DNA from: Bacteroidales bacterium
GTDB lineage: Bacteria > Bacteroidota > Bacteroidia > Bacteroidales > JAGOPY01
DNA length: 64,000 nt
Reading direction: 5' to 3'
Assembly (NCBI GenBank): GCA_023229505.1
Contig: JALNZD010000009.1
Location: 1-64,000, forward strand
Positions 43,550 to 52,174 of this stretch are shown here, piece by piece; the stretch's first letter is position 1; every line of letters starts with the position of its first letter. Below the pieces are notes generated by a model that saw only the letters and a program-made list of their open reading frames with translations, was not told the origin of the DNA and searched no databases. The position numbers and the translations under genes are program-made.

Positions 43550-46500
43550 TTAGAAAGAGCATGTTAACCCAAAAATAAACGTTCTGGGTGTTGGATATAA
43601 TCCACGGTCTATGCCCTGGCTATTATCATCAGCTGAACCTGCTTCGGGATCCATACCCGGATAATTGGTGAAGGTGAAGAAATCATCCAGCGACACGTAA
43701 AACCTGAGGTTTTGCATTTTCAATTTGTTCATCACACTTCCCGGAAGTGTATAACCTAACTGGATTTGCCTGATCCTGACGTAGGAACCTTTATATACCA
43801 TCAGGTCACTATTGTAGATAAAAGGATTGGATTGGTCAGCACGTGGCCGTTCGTTTGTACTGCCTTCGCTTGTCCATCTCTCATCAAAGAAAAATTGAGG
43901 CCTGTTGGAAGTAGACCTGTCGTAACGGTTCCAGCCCAGCAGGACATCCTGTCCATGAACTCCCTGGAGGAAAAACCTCAGGTCGAATCCGTGATAGGCA
44001 AAGTTGAATATAGCACCCCACATAAAGTGCGGATGCGGATCACCGATATAAGTCTGATCCTCATTATTGATCAGGTTATCGCCATTTGTATTTACTACAA
44101 TGGGATCACCCGGTACCGGATTGTAACCGGCTAAACCGCCATTAGCTTCTTTGTATGTATCAATTTGCTGCTGGTTCTGGAATATACCATCGGTTTTATA
44201 TCCACGGAAGTACCATACCGGCTGATTCAATTCCATCCATGTTGCTGTCCATCCGGTTCCAACGGTATTACCGGATACCCGGTCGAGCAAAGGATTCAGG
44301 TAAGTGACTTCGTTATTTATCCAGGTCATGTTAAGATTCATATCATACCTGAATGCGCTTTCATAATTCCTCAGACCAATTTCAAATTCAAGTCCTTTAT
44401 TGGTTACGTCACCGGCATTTACAAAAGGTGCATAATTACCTACTGAAGGAGGTGGTGTACCTGGGGTCAGTAAATCTTTCGTGGTTTTGTTAAAATAGTC
44501 AAATCCAAAAGACAATCTGTTTGCCCACATATACATATCCAAACCGATATCAACTTGATCGCTGGTAGCCCAAACCAGTTCGGGGTTAGCCAACAATTCC
44601 GGTTCGGCGCCCGTGTAGAAACCGCCACCGGGTTTTGGGTATTTAAGTCCTGAAGTAGTAATTAACGCCCTGAACTGATCAGGTCCAAGTCCTGAAAGCA
44701 TACCATTCTGCCCCCATGATGCCCTGATTTTCAGGAAATCGATGAAATCAACATTCCAGAATTTCTCACCGGTAACGATCCAGCCTGCAGAAACCGAGGG
44801 AAAGTTACCCCACCTGTTATTTGTTCCAAGTAGTGAAGTTCCATCGCGACGGAAAATTAAGCTCACCAGATACCTGCCATCATATTCATAAGAAGCCCGT
44901 CCAAAGTAGGAAACAAGTTTCTTGTCCTCAAGACTTCCACTTACTTTTCCATCAATTTCGACACCACCATGCTCCGCATAATTGTCTCCTTCGGCGAACA
45001 TGGGTCCGGAGAAAGTGGTTAAATATTTATGCGTGGATTCCTGGGCCGACATACCTGCAATTATATTAATGTGGTGCTTTTTATTAAAGGTAGTGTCGTA
45101 GGTCAGGAAGTTTTCCCACATCCAGGTGGACCAAGCATCAGTATTGTCCCTTACACTGGTCTGGGTATTCATTCTTTCTGATGAGTACCAGAATGTAGGA
45201 TACCAGGTATGAAACAACTGGTTAGCAACATCAATACTGGCCCTGGTGGTAAAAGAAACTCCTTTCCATGCTTCACCACCCAGAATTGCATATATGTTCC
45301 CCATAAATTTATCCTGCTTGGTTGTACCTTTTGCGACCTGCAACTGGGCCAGCGGATTTGCGATCTCACCTTTAACATAATCTGAAACGCCAAAATACAT
45401 TCCATCACCGTTTTGAACAAGTGTGTATCCAGCGTCCAGCGCACCTTGTGCATTATCAGACAAATTACCTTCATAAATGACCGGTGTAAGAGGATCAAGC
45501 ATTAACCCTGAAGCAATAAGCCCTCCGAATTCATCGTCTTCTGTAATGGCATTGCGCTTGAAATGATAATATGCTAAGTTTGTTCCGACTTTCAACCAAC
45601 TTTTAACCTGTTGTGTTACATTGGTACGCAGGTTATAACGCTCGAAATTGGATTTATCACCACCGACCACTCCATCTTGATTCATGTATGATCCTGATAT
45701 ATAGTAAGACCCCAAATTTGTGGTCTTACTGAAAGCCAGGTGATGTCTTTGTACCATTGCATTTTGCGTGATCTCATCCATCCAATTGGTATTTATTGAA
45801 CTATTGGTCGGAATTTCGACACCCACATTAGCCTCATTTACCCACGTGGCATAGCTTGAAGCATCCATTGGATGTGTATATTTACCAATACTCTGCATGC
45901 CGATCTGAAAATCATAGTTTACCAGGCCTCCTGCTTTTCCTATGGGTTTTCCTCCTTTTTTGGTAGTGATGAGAATAACACCATTGGCGGCATCGGCCCC
46001 ATAAATGGCTGCAGATGCAGCATCTTTCAGTACCTCGATGGACTCAACATCATAAGGTTCAATATTATCGATGTTATTGGTCCTGATTCCGTCGACCACA
46101 TAAAGTGGCTGCGCGCTACCATTAGTTCCAACACCGCGGATCACGACCTTCAATCCTGATCCTGGTGAACCAGAGTTATTAGTGACACTGACACCCGCCA
46201 TTCGACCTTGCAATGCCTCACCCACTGTGGTAACCGGGACAGCGTTGAGCTGTTCGGAATTCATGTTTGATATGGCACCTGTTATGTTCGCACGTTTTTG
46301 GGTACCATATCCAACTACGACTACCTCATCCAGGCCTACTACACTTTCACCCAAAGAGATTTCAACGATTTCTCCCTGCTTCATTTCTCTTTCATAGGTA
46401 GTATAACCTATAATTGAGAAAGTCAATACCAGGGATTCATGGGATGAAGGGAGGATGAATTTACCATTGATGTCTGTTATCGTTCCATTGGTTGTTCCTT

Positions 46501-46678
46501 TTTCGATAACATTAACACCAGGTAAAGGAGCACCGTCATTACTTTGAACGGTTCCTGAATAGTTGTACTGCTGTGCAGTCAATGTAACAGATACACTAAA
46601 CAACAGAATTCCCGCAACTAAAAGGAATTTTTTTGCCATAGTGTCTACTTTTAAATAATTGTAAAATTCTGTTCTCAT
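43550..46678 (-). CDS. SusC/RagA-family TonB-dependent outer-membrane transporter
   Basis: This encodes 1042 residues from the chosen ATG at 46678. A signal peptide ends near TLTAQQ. A carboxypeptidase-regulatory-like domain follows (SNDGAPLPGVNVIEKGTTNG), then a plug with VVVVGYGTQKRANITGAIS and VVIRGVGTNGSAQPLYVVDG, and a 22-strand barrel ending in FIFGLTCSF. It imports oligosaccharides bound by SusD. Longer frames up to 46741 begin with a non-signal sequence and are unlikely; an ATG at 46639 (MAKKFLLVAGILL) is another option. A TACATTTG box lies 160 nt upstream. A divergent Nudix-type regulator faces it. Confidence 0.93.
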   Translation of the reverse strand: MRTEFYNYLKVDTMAKKFLLVAGILLFSVSVTLTAQQYNYSGTVQSNDGAPLPGVNVIEKGTTNGTITDINGKFILPSSHESLVLTFSIIGYTTYEREMKQGEIVEISLGESVVGLDEVVVVGYGTQKRANITGAISNMNSEQLNAVPVTTVGEALQGRMAGVSVTNNSGSPGSGLKVVIRGVGTNGSAQPLYVVDGIRTNNIDNIEPYDVESIEVLKDAASAAIYGADAANGVILITTKKGGKPIGKAGGLVNYDFQIGMQSIGKYTHPMDASSYATWVNEANVGVEIPTNSSINTNWMDEITQNAMVQRHHLAFSKTTNLGSYYISGSYMNQDGVVGGDKSNFERYNLRTNVTQQVKSWLKVGTNLAYYHFKRNAITEDDEFGGLIASGLMLDPLTPVIYEGNLSDNAQGALDAGYTLVQNGDGMYFGVSDYVKGEIANPLAQLQVAKGTTKQDKFMGNIYAILGGEAWKGVSFTTRASIDVANQLFHTWYPTFWYSSERMNTQTSVRDNTDAWSTWMWENFLTYDTTFNKKHHINIIAGMSAQESTHKYLTTFSGPMFAEGDNYAEHGGVEIDGKVSGSLEDKKLVSYFGRASYEYDGRYLVSLIFRRDGTSLLGTNNRWGNFPSVSAGWIVTGEKFWNVDFIDFLKIRASWGQNGMLSGLGPDQFRALITTSGLKYPKPGGGFYTGAEPELLANPELVWATSDQVDIGLDMYMWANRLSFGFDYFNKTTKDLLTPGTPPPSVGNYAPFVNAGDVTNKGLEFEIGLRNYESAFRYDMNLNMTWINNEVTYLNPLLDRVSGNTVGTGWTATWMELNQPVWYFRGYKTDGIFQNQQQIDTYKEANGGLAGYNPVPGDPIVVNTNGDNLINNEDQTYIGDPHPHFMWGAIFNFAYHGFDLRFFLQGVHGQDVLLGWNRYDRSTSNRPQFFFDERWTSEGSTNERPRADQSNPFIYNSDLMVYKGSYVRIRQIQLGYTLPGSVMNKLKMQNLRFYVSLDDFFTFTNYPGMDPEAGSADDNSQGIDRGLYPTPRTFIFGLTCSF

Positions 46679-46841
46679 AGGTTTTTCATTTAGGTTTTTG
46701 ATTATTTGTTTCAATCGTTCGAGTTTGCAAAAAAATGACAATTCGGAAAAAGTTTTACTTGCATTATCTACGCATACTATATTACATTCATTTATATTTT
46801 TGATTATCAGTTAAATATGTCTTGTGTATCTTTTACATTAA

Positions 46842-46849
46842 CAAATGTA
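46842..46849 (-). promoter_or_regulatory. -7 promoter box for susCD
   Basis: TACATTTG on the minus strand fits TAnnTTTG. It predicts a leader of about 155 nt before the SusC start, in a very AT-rich region. Confidence 0.45.
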
Positions 46850-46941
46850 TAACAATTTTATAAAATCCGTTTAACCTTTTTAATATTTTCATTGCTATTT
46901 ATACTCATTCTATATTTAAATTTTTTAAACATCTGTTTTAC

Positions 46942-46957
46942 TGTATTTTATAATACA
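46942..46957. promoter_or_regulatory. Near-perfect palindrome in the susC/regulator intergenic region
   Basis: TGTATTTTATAATACA has five-base arms TGTAT/ATACA and is symmetric at 14 of 16 positions. It lies between the divergent promoters and is a candidate operator for the Nudix-type regulator. The AT-rich background weakens the case. Confidence 0.4.
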
Positions 46958-47008
46958 CGCATATAAAATTATTTTTTTTAGTTGTGGAATTTTTTCGTGC
47001 AATTATTT

Positions 47009-47036
47009 TATATTTGCATCTGTGTAATTTATACAC
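47009..47036 (+). promoter_or_regulatory. -7 box and overlapping inverted repeat ahead of the Nudix regulator
   Basis: TATATTTG (47009-47016) fits TAnnTTTG. Six bases later an inverted repeat GTGTA-ATTTA-TACAC (47022-47036) covers the expected transcript start, in a good position for autorepression. The start codon is at 47045. The half-site TGTA/TACA also occurs in the palindrome at 46942, though with a different spacing. Confidence 0.45.
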
Positions 47037-47044
47037 TTGTTAAG

Positions 47045-47779
47045 ATGAGATCAATTATTCCAAACTTATCAGTTGATTGCGTGGTATTTGGTTTCGATTA
47101 CAAGAAACTGAATGTGTTATTAACAAAGCGTGAATTGAAAGACCCGGAAACTGGTAAAATCCTATTTACTGATTATACAGTTCAGGGGCACCATATGCTT
47201 GAAAATGAAAATATCGATCAAGCTGCCATCAGGGTGCTTAGAGATAAATCCGGACTCAAAGACATATACCTGGAACAATTTTATGCGTTTGGAGACACCG
47301 ATCGAATGCTCAGAGAACGAGACCAGTTATGGACCAAAAAAGCTTATCCCATGGTCTCGGAACATGTGATTTCAATCGGTTATTACTCTCTGGTTGATAG
47401 CTCAAAGGTGAATCCTGACGAGCAGCACCAGGAAACCCGGTGGTTTCCTGTAGACGAACTGCCTGAGTTGGGATTTGATCATGAGAAAATCATTCAAAAA
47501 GCTTTAAGTTGTCTTCGCGTCAAACTTAGCAGGGAACCGATAGGTTTCGAACTTTTACCGGAGAGATTTACCTTAACACAAATGCAAACACTTTATGAAA
47601 TCGTGTTGGGTACCAAATTTGACCGTCGCAATTTCAGGAAAAAGGTCGCACAAATGAAATACGTGATCCCCCTGAATAAAAGACAGAATGGTGCGGCCCG
47701 TAAGCCTGCCCAAGAATTTATATTCAGCAGGGATGTTTATGAACGAACAAAAAAAGATAAGTTAGGCTTCACCATTTGA
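47045..47779 (+). CDS. Nudix-domain transcriptional regulator (NrtR/AraR type)
   Basis: This encodes 244 residues from the ATG at 47045; the longer frame from 46982 covers the promoter. The N-terminal Nudix-like domain (about 8-150) has a decayed catalytic box (GHHMLENENIDQAAIRVLRDKSGL, where the usual RE and EE are lost), so it should bind and not hydrolyse its ligand. The C-terminal winged helix (about 165-235) contains LTQMQTLYEIVLG and FRKKVAQM. Related Nudix regulators control sugar-use genes in Bacteroides (AraR). Divergence from susC and co-orientation with the symporter and phosphorylase genes suggest control of this locus, with a glucose- or cellobiose-derived metabolite as signal. 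Confidence 0.88.
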   Translation: MRSIIPNLSVDCVVFGFDYKKLNVLLTKRELKDPETGKILFTDYTVQGHHMLENENIDQAAIRVLRDKSGLKDIYLEQFYAFGDTDRMLRERDQLWTKKAYPMVSEHVISIGYYSLVDSSKVNPDEQHQETRWFPVDELPELGFDHEKIIQKALSCLRVKLSREPIGFELLPERFTLTQMQTLYEIVLGTKFDRRNFRKKVAQMKYVIPLNKRQNGAARKPAQEFIFSRDVYERTKKDKLGFTI

Positions 47780-47878
47780 CATATTCAGACAAAAGTTAGG
47801 TGTAATAGTTTGTTTAATGGATTTAACAGGTCCATGTTTCTTGGCAAGGAGTATTAATTGTTAAATGATGTTATACCT

Positions 47879-49711
47879 ATGAAATTACACTTAATTGATC
47901 TAATTATCATAGGGATTTACTTGCTGGCAACTGTTGCAATCGGGTTTATCCTTAAGAAAAAAGCCCAAAAAAGTAAAAAGTCTTACTTGTTAGGCGGCAA
48001 CCGACTCCCCTGGTATATGCTTGGACTGTCTAATGCCTCCGGCATGTTCGATATTTCGGGCACCATGTGGCTCGTCACACTTGGATTTGTTTATGGCCTG
48101 AAAAGCATCTGGATTCCATGGCTCTGGCCTGTTTTTAACCAGATCTTCCTGATGGTCTTTCTTTCTATCTGGCTCAGGAGGTCAAATGTGACAACCGGAG
48201 CAGAATGGATTCAAACCCGTTTTGGGACCGGAAAAGGAGCCCGCAATTCGCATAATATCGTTGTAGTTTATGCACTGATAAGTTGCCTGGGTTTTCTTGC
48301 CTATGGATTTATTGGCCTGGGTAAATTCGTCATGATTTTTATACCATGGGATTTTGTTTGCAATATTTTTGGACTTGATCCCGGAATAATCGCCCCTGAA
48401 TATATTCCTCATGTTTATGGGATTGCATTTACCTTGTTCGGCACATTGTACGCTGTACTGGGTGGCATGATGAGCATCGTCTGGACAGATTTATTGCAAT
48501 ACACTATTATGACCCTGGCCGCCATCGTTATTGGGATTATTGCAATGAATGCGCTGGCCGGACAAACACTGCTTGTCCCGGAAAACTGGTATTCAATCTG
48601 GTTTGGATGGAAGCTCCACCTCGACTGGAGTAATATTATCCCGGAAGTAAATCAAAAGATAAAGGAGGATGGGTTCTCGCTGTTTTCCATTTTTTTCATG
48701 ATGATGCTGTTTAAAGGATTCCTTTCCAGTGCTGCCGGACCGGCTCCAAACTATGATATGCAAAAGATACTTGCCACAAAGTCTCCTAAAGAAGGCGCTA
48801 AAATGAGCGGGTTTGTATCAGTGATACTCAATCCTGTCAGGTATTTTATGATAACCGGTTTTGTAGTCCTTGCCTTATTGTATTATGACAGACTTAATCT
48901 AAATGTAGCCGGGCATATTGACTTCGAACAGATATTGCCATCAGCCATCAGTGAATTTGTTCCTGTGGGCCTGATGGGGCTTTTATTTGCCGGTTTGCTC
49001 GCTGCATTTATGTCGACTTTTGCCGGAACTCTTAATGCGGCACAAGCCTATATCGTAAATGATATATTCCTGCAAGTAAGAAAAGATGCAACTAATAAAC
49101 AGGTTCGGAATATAAGCTATCTTTCCGGTGTTCTGATTATGGTGTTCAGTATCATACTTGGCATTTATGCCAAAAATGTAAATAGCCTGCTGCAATGGAT
49201 TGTGTCAGCTTTATGGGGTAGTTATGTGGCCTCCAATGTATTAAAGTGGTACTGGTGGCGATTCAACGGTCACGGCTATTTCTGGGGCATGGTAGCAGGA
49301 TTGGTCCCGGCATTGATTTTCCCATTGATATTTAAAACAACCCTTGAACTGTATTATTTTCCGGTCCTCCTGCTTTTTTCATTAGCAGGTTGCTATGCCG
49401 GAACTTTTTCAAAGCCAGCCACCGATGATGCAGTATTAGACAGTTTTTACAAAACGGTTCGCCCGTGGGGATTCTGGCAACCGGTGAAGAAAAGGGTAAT
49501 AAGCAGAGACCCTTCGTTTCAGCCAAACAGGAACTTTAAAACCGATATGTTTAATGTTTTTATCGGTATTATCTGGCAGACAGCTTTAACTGCCGTACCT
49601 ATATTTCTTGTGCTGCGCCAATGGATGTATACGGGGATATCACTGTTAATTGTCATTATTACATCACTTATATTAAAATACAAATGGTGGGATAAATTGC
49701 CTAATGATTAA
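47879..49711 (+). CDS. Sodium:solute symporter (SSS family)
   Basis: This encodes 610 residues with about 13-14 membrane helices. SSS hallmarks are the first-helix IIGIYLLATVAIGF, YLLGGNRLPWYMLGLSNASGMFDISG with conserved small and polar residues for sodium binding, and GLLFAGLLAAFMSTFAGTLNAAQAYIVND. It lies between the regulator and the phosphorylase, whose start follows 15 bp after its stop. The best reading is that it brings the disaccharide or glucose into the cytoplasm. The start is ATG 47879; a TTG at 47858 with AAGGAG at 47847-47852 is an alternative. Confidence 0.9.
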   Translation: MKLHLIDLIIIGIYLLATVAIGFILKKKAQKSKKSYLLGGNRLPWYMLGLSNASGMFDISGTMWLVTLGFVYGLKSIWIPWLWPVFNQIFLMVFLSIWLRRSNVTTGAEWIQTRFGTGKGARNSHNIVVVYALISCLGFLAYGFIGLGKFVMIFIPWDFVCNIFGLDPGIIAPEYIPHVYGIAFTLFGTLYAVLGGMMSIVWTDLLQYTIMTLAAIVIGIIAMNALAGQTLLVPENWYSIWFGWKLHLDWSNIIPEVNQKIKEDGFSLFSIFFMMMLFKGFLSSAAGPAPNYDMQKILATKSPKEGAKMSGFVSVILNPVRYFMITGFVVLALLYYDRLNLNVAGHIDFEQILPSAISEFVPVGLMGLLFAGLLAAFMSTFAGTLNAAQAYIVNDIFLQVRKDATNKQVRNISYLSGVLIMVFSIILGIYAKNVNSLLQWIVSALWGSYVASNVLKWYWWRFNGHGYFWGMVAGLVPALIFPLIFKTTLELYYFPVLLLFSLAGCYAGTFSKPATDDAVLDSFYKTVRPWGFWQPVKKRVISRDPSFQPNRNFKTDMFNVFIGIIWQTALTAVPIFLVLRQWMYTGISLLIVIITSLILKYKWWDKLPND

Positions 49712-49726
49712 TTGAAACTTATCAGA

Positions 49727-52150
49727 ATGAAATACGGATATTTCGACGATATAAACAAAGAGTACGTTATTACTAATCCCAAGACGCCATATCCATGGAT
49801 AAACTATCTTGGAAATGAGAATTTTTTCAGCATACTGTCTAATACCTGCGGGGGGTACAGCTTTTATAAAGATGCACGCTTAAGGAGAATTACCCGTTAC
49901 AGGTATAATAATGTGCCTGCAGATGACGGAGGAAAATATTTCTATATTAATGATGACGGCCATATTTGGTCGCCGGGATGGAAGCCGGTAAAAAATGAAC
50001 TGGATCAATATGAATGCCGTCATGGATTGGGGTATTCAAGGATAACAGGAAGATTGAATGACCTGGAAGCCGAAGTCCTTTTCTTTGTACCGTTGGGATT
50101 TGATGCTGAAGTGCAAAAACTTAGGCTTGAAAACCTAAGCGTTCAAAAAAAAGAGATCAAAATTCACTCGTTTGTTGAATGGGCCTTCTGGAATGCCCAT
50201 GATGATATGACCAATTTTCAGCGCAACTTTTCTATCGGTGAAGTTGAAGTAGCTGGTTCTGAAATTTACCACAAAACAGAGTATCGTGAACGCAGGAATC
50301 ATTATTCTTTTTATTCGGTCAATCATCCGATAGCAGGATTCGACACCGACCGGGATACCTTCCTTGGACTATATAATGGATTTGATAAGCCTGAAAAAGT
50401 TTTAACCGGATCTTCCGGTAACTCTATAGCCCATGGCTGGTCACCTATAGCCTCACATTTTTTAGAAATAACTTTAGGTCCTGGAGAGGTATGTGATCTT
50501 GTGTTTATTCTCGGTTATGTTGAAAATGAAAAGAATGAAAAGTTCACAGCACCAAACGAGATCAACAAAACAAAGGCAAGAGAAATGATTGGGCGATTTG
50601 AAACTTCTGAACAAGTTGACCAGTCACTTTCTGAATTAAAGCAATTCTGGAATAAACTGCTAGGCAACTTACAGCTTGAAAGTCAGGATGAGAAGCTTAA
50701 CTGCATGGTGAATATCTGGAACCAATATCAATGTATGGTCACTTATTATTTCTCGCGCAGTGCTTCTTATTTTGAATCGGGAATTGGCCGGGGAATGGGT
50801 TTTCGAGATTCGAACCAGGATATAATCGGCATAGTTCACATGGTACCTGAGCTTGCAAAACAACGTATCATCGACCTTGCCAGGTTTCAGATGAAAGACG
50901 GCAGTGCTTATCATCAATACCAACCCCTGACCAAAAAAGGAAACCTTGAAGTAGGAAGTAATTTTAACGATGATCCTTTATGGTTGATCCTGGCAGTTTC
51001 TGCTTACATCAAAGAGACAGGCGACTGGTCAATACTCGAAGCTAAGGTACCGTTTGATGATGATCCTAATCAGTATTCAATTTTTGAACACATCAAACGC
51101 TCATTCTATCATGTCGTCAATAATCTCGGACCACATGGGCTTCCACTTATTGGCCGGGCCGATTGGAATGATTGCCTGAATCTTAATTGTTTCTCTGAAG
51201 AACCCGGTGAGTCATTCCAGACAACAGAAAACAAAAGTGGCGGACAAGCCGAATCGGTGATGATTGCCGGTATGTTTGTCCTCTATGGTCATGAGTTTGT
51301 CCGTATTTGTGAACTCACGGGACATAAGGATCAGGCTGAAGAGGCTCGCAGACATATTGATGCCATGAAAACCGTCATTGATGAATATGGATGGGACGAT
51401 AATTGGTTTATCAGGGCATACGATTATTATGGCAAAAAGGTTGGCAGCAAAGAGAACGAAGAAGGGCAGATCTTTATTGAGCCCCAGGGTTTCTGTGTTA
51501 TGGCCGGAATTGGCCTTCAGGATGGCAGAGCGCAAAAGGCGATGGACCAGGTTGAAAAAAGGTTGGCCACACCTTATGGAATTGTATTATTAAACCCCGC
51601 CTACACTAAATATTACTTAAACCTTGGAGAAATCTCCAGTTATCCTCCAGGTTATAAGGAGAATGCCGGTATTTTCTGTCATAATAATCCATGGATCATC
51701 ATTGCTGAAACAATGCTGCACCATAATGACAAGGCATTCGATTATTATAAGCGAATTGCACCCGCATATTTGGAAGAGATCAGCGAATTGCACAAAACTG
51801 AACCTTACGTATATGGACAAATGATCGCGGGTAAGGATTCAGCTAAACCGGGCGAAACAAAAAATTCCTGGTTAACAGGAACCGCTGCCTGGAATTTCTA
51901 CGCCATCAGCCAATATATATTAGGCATCCGGCCCGATTACGAAGGCTTGATCATTGACCCAAAATTACCCGGATGCATTGATGGATGTGAAATCACAAGA
52001 AAGTTCAGGGGTGCCACATATAAAATTAAGTTTATCAATAATGGTGGGAACCAGTGCAAGGTATTTATTGACAATGAAGAATTGGAGGGTAATTTACTAC
52101 CCTCTCCTAAAAAAAATATTACTTATGAAGTTAAAGTCTTGATGCAATAA
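49727..52150 (+). CDS. Cellobiose phosphorylase (GH94)
   Basis: This 807-residue cytoplasmic enzyme splits cellobiose with phosphate into glucose and glucose-1-phosphate. The match to bacterial cellobiose phosphorylases is close throughout: MKYGYFDD and TPYPWINYLG at the N-terminus, RHGLGYSRITG, GIGRGMGFRDSNQD, GRADWNDCLNLNCFS with the general acid D482, FQTTENKSGG, and YPPGYKENAGIFCHNNPW. Lacking a signal peptide, it needs the substrate inside, in line with the symporter upstream. The ATG at 49727 fits the family start; a TTG at 49712 precedes it. The GH3 gene follows 24 bp downstream. Confidence 0.93.
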   Translation: MKYGYFDDINKEYVITNPKTPYPWINYLGNENFFSILSNTCGGYSFYKDARLRRITRYRYNNVPADDGGKYFYINDDGHIWSPGWKPVKNELDQYECRHGLGYSRITGRLNDLEAEVLFFVPLGFDAEVQKLRLENLSVQKKEIKIHSFVEWAFWNAHDDMTNFQRNFSIGEVEVAGSEIYHKTEYRERRNHYSFYSVNHPIAGFDTDRDTFLGLYNGFDKPEKVLTGSSGNSIAHGWSPIASHFLEITLGPGEVCDLVFILGYVENEKNEKFTAPNEINKTKAREMIGRFETSEQVDQSLSELKQFWNKLLGNLQLESQDEKLNCMVNIWNQYQCMVTYYFSRSASYFESGIGRGMGFRDSNQDIIGIVHMVPELAKQRIIDLARFQMKDGSAYHQYQPLTKKGNLEVGSNFNDDPLWLILAVSAYIKETGDWSILEAKVPFDDDPNQYSIFEHIKRSFYHVVNNLGPHGLPLIGRADWNDCLNLNCFSEEPGESFQTTENKSGGQAESVMIAGMFVLYGHEFVRICELTGHKDQAEEARRHIDAMKTVIDEYGWDDNWFIRAYDYYGKKVGSKENEEGQIFIEPQGFCVMAGIGLQDGRAQKAMDQVEKRLATPYGIVLLNPAYTKYYLNLGEISSYPPGYKENAGIFCHNNPWIIIAETMLHHNDKAFDYYKRIAPAYLEEISELHKTEPYVYGQMIAGKDSAKPGETKNSWLTGTAAWNFYAISQYILGIRPDYEGLIIDPKLPGCIDGCEITRKFRGATYKIKFINNGGNQCKVFIDNEELEGNLLPSPKKNITYEVKVLMQ

Positions 52151-52174
52151 TTCATTCCAAACTCAAAAGTATTC

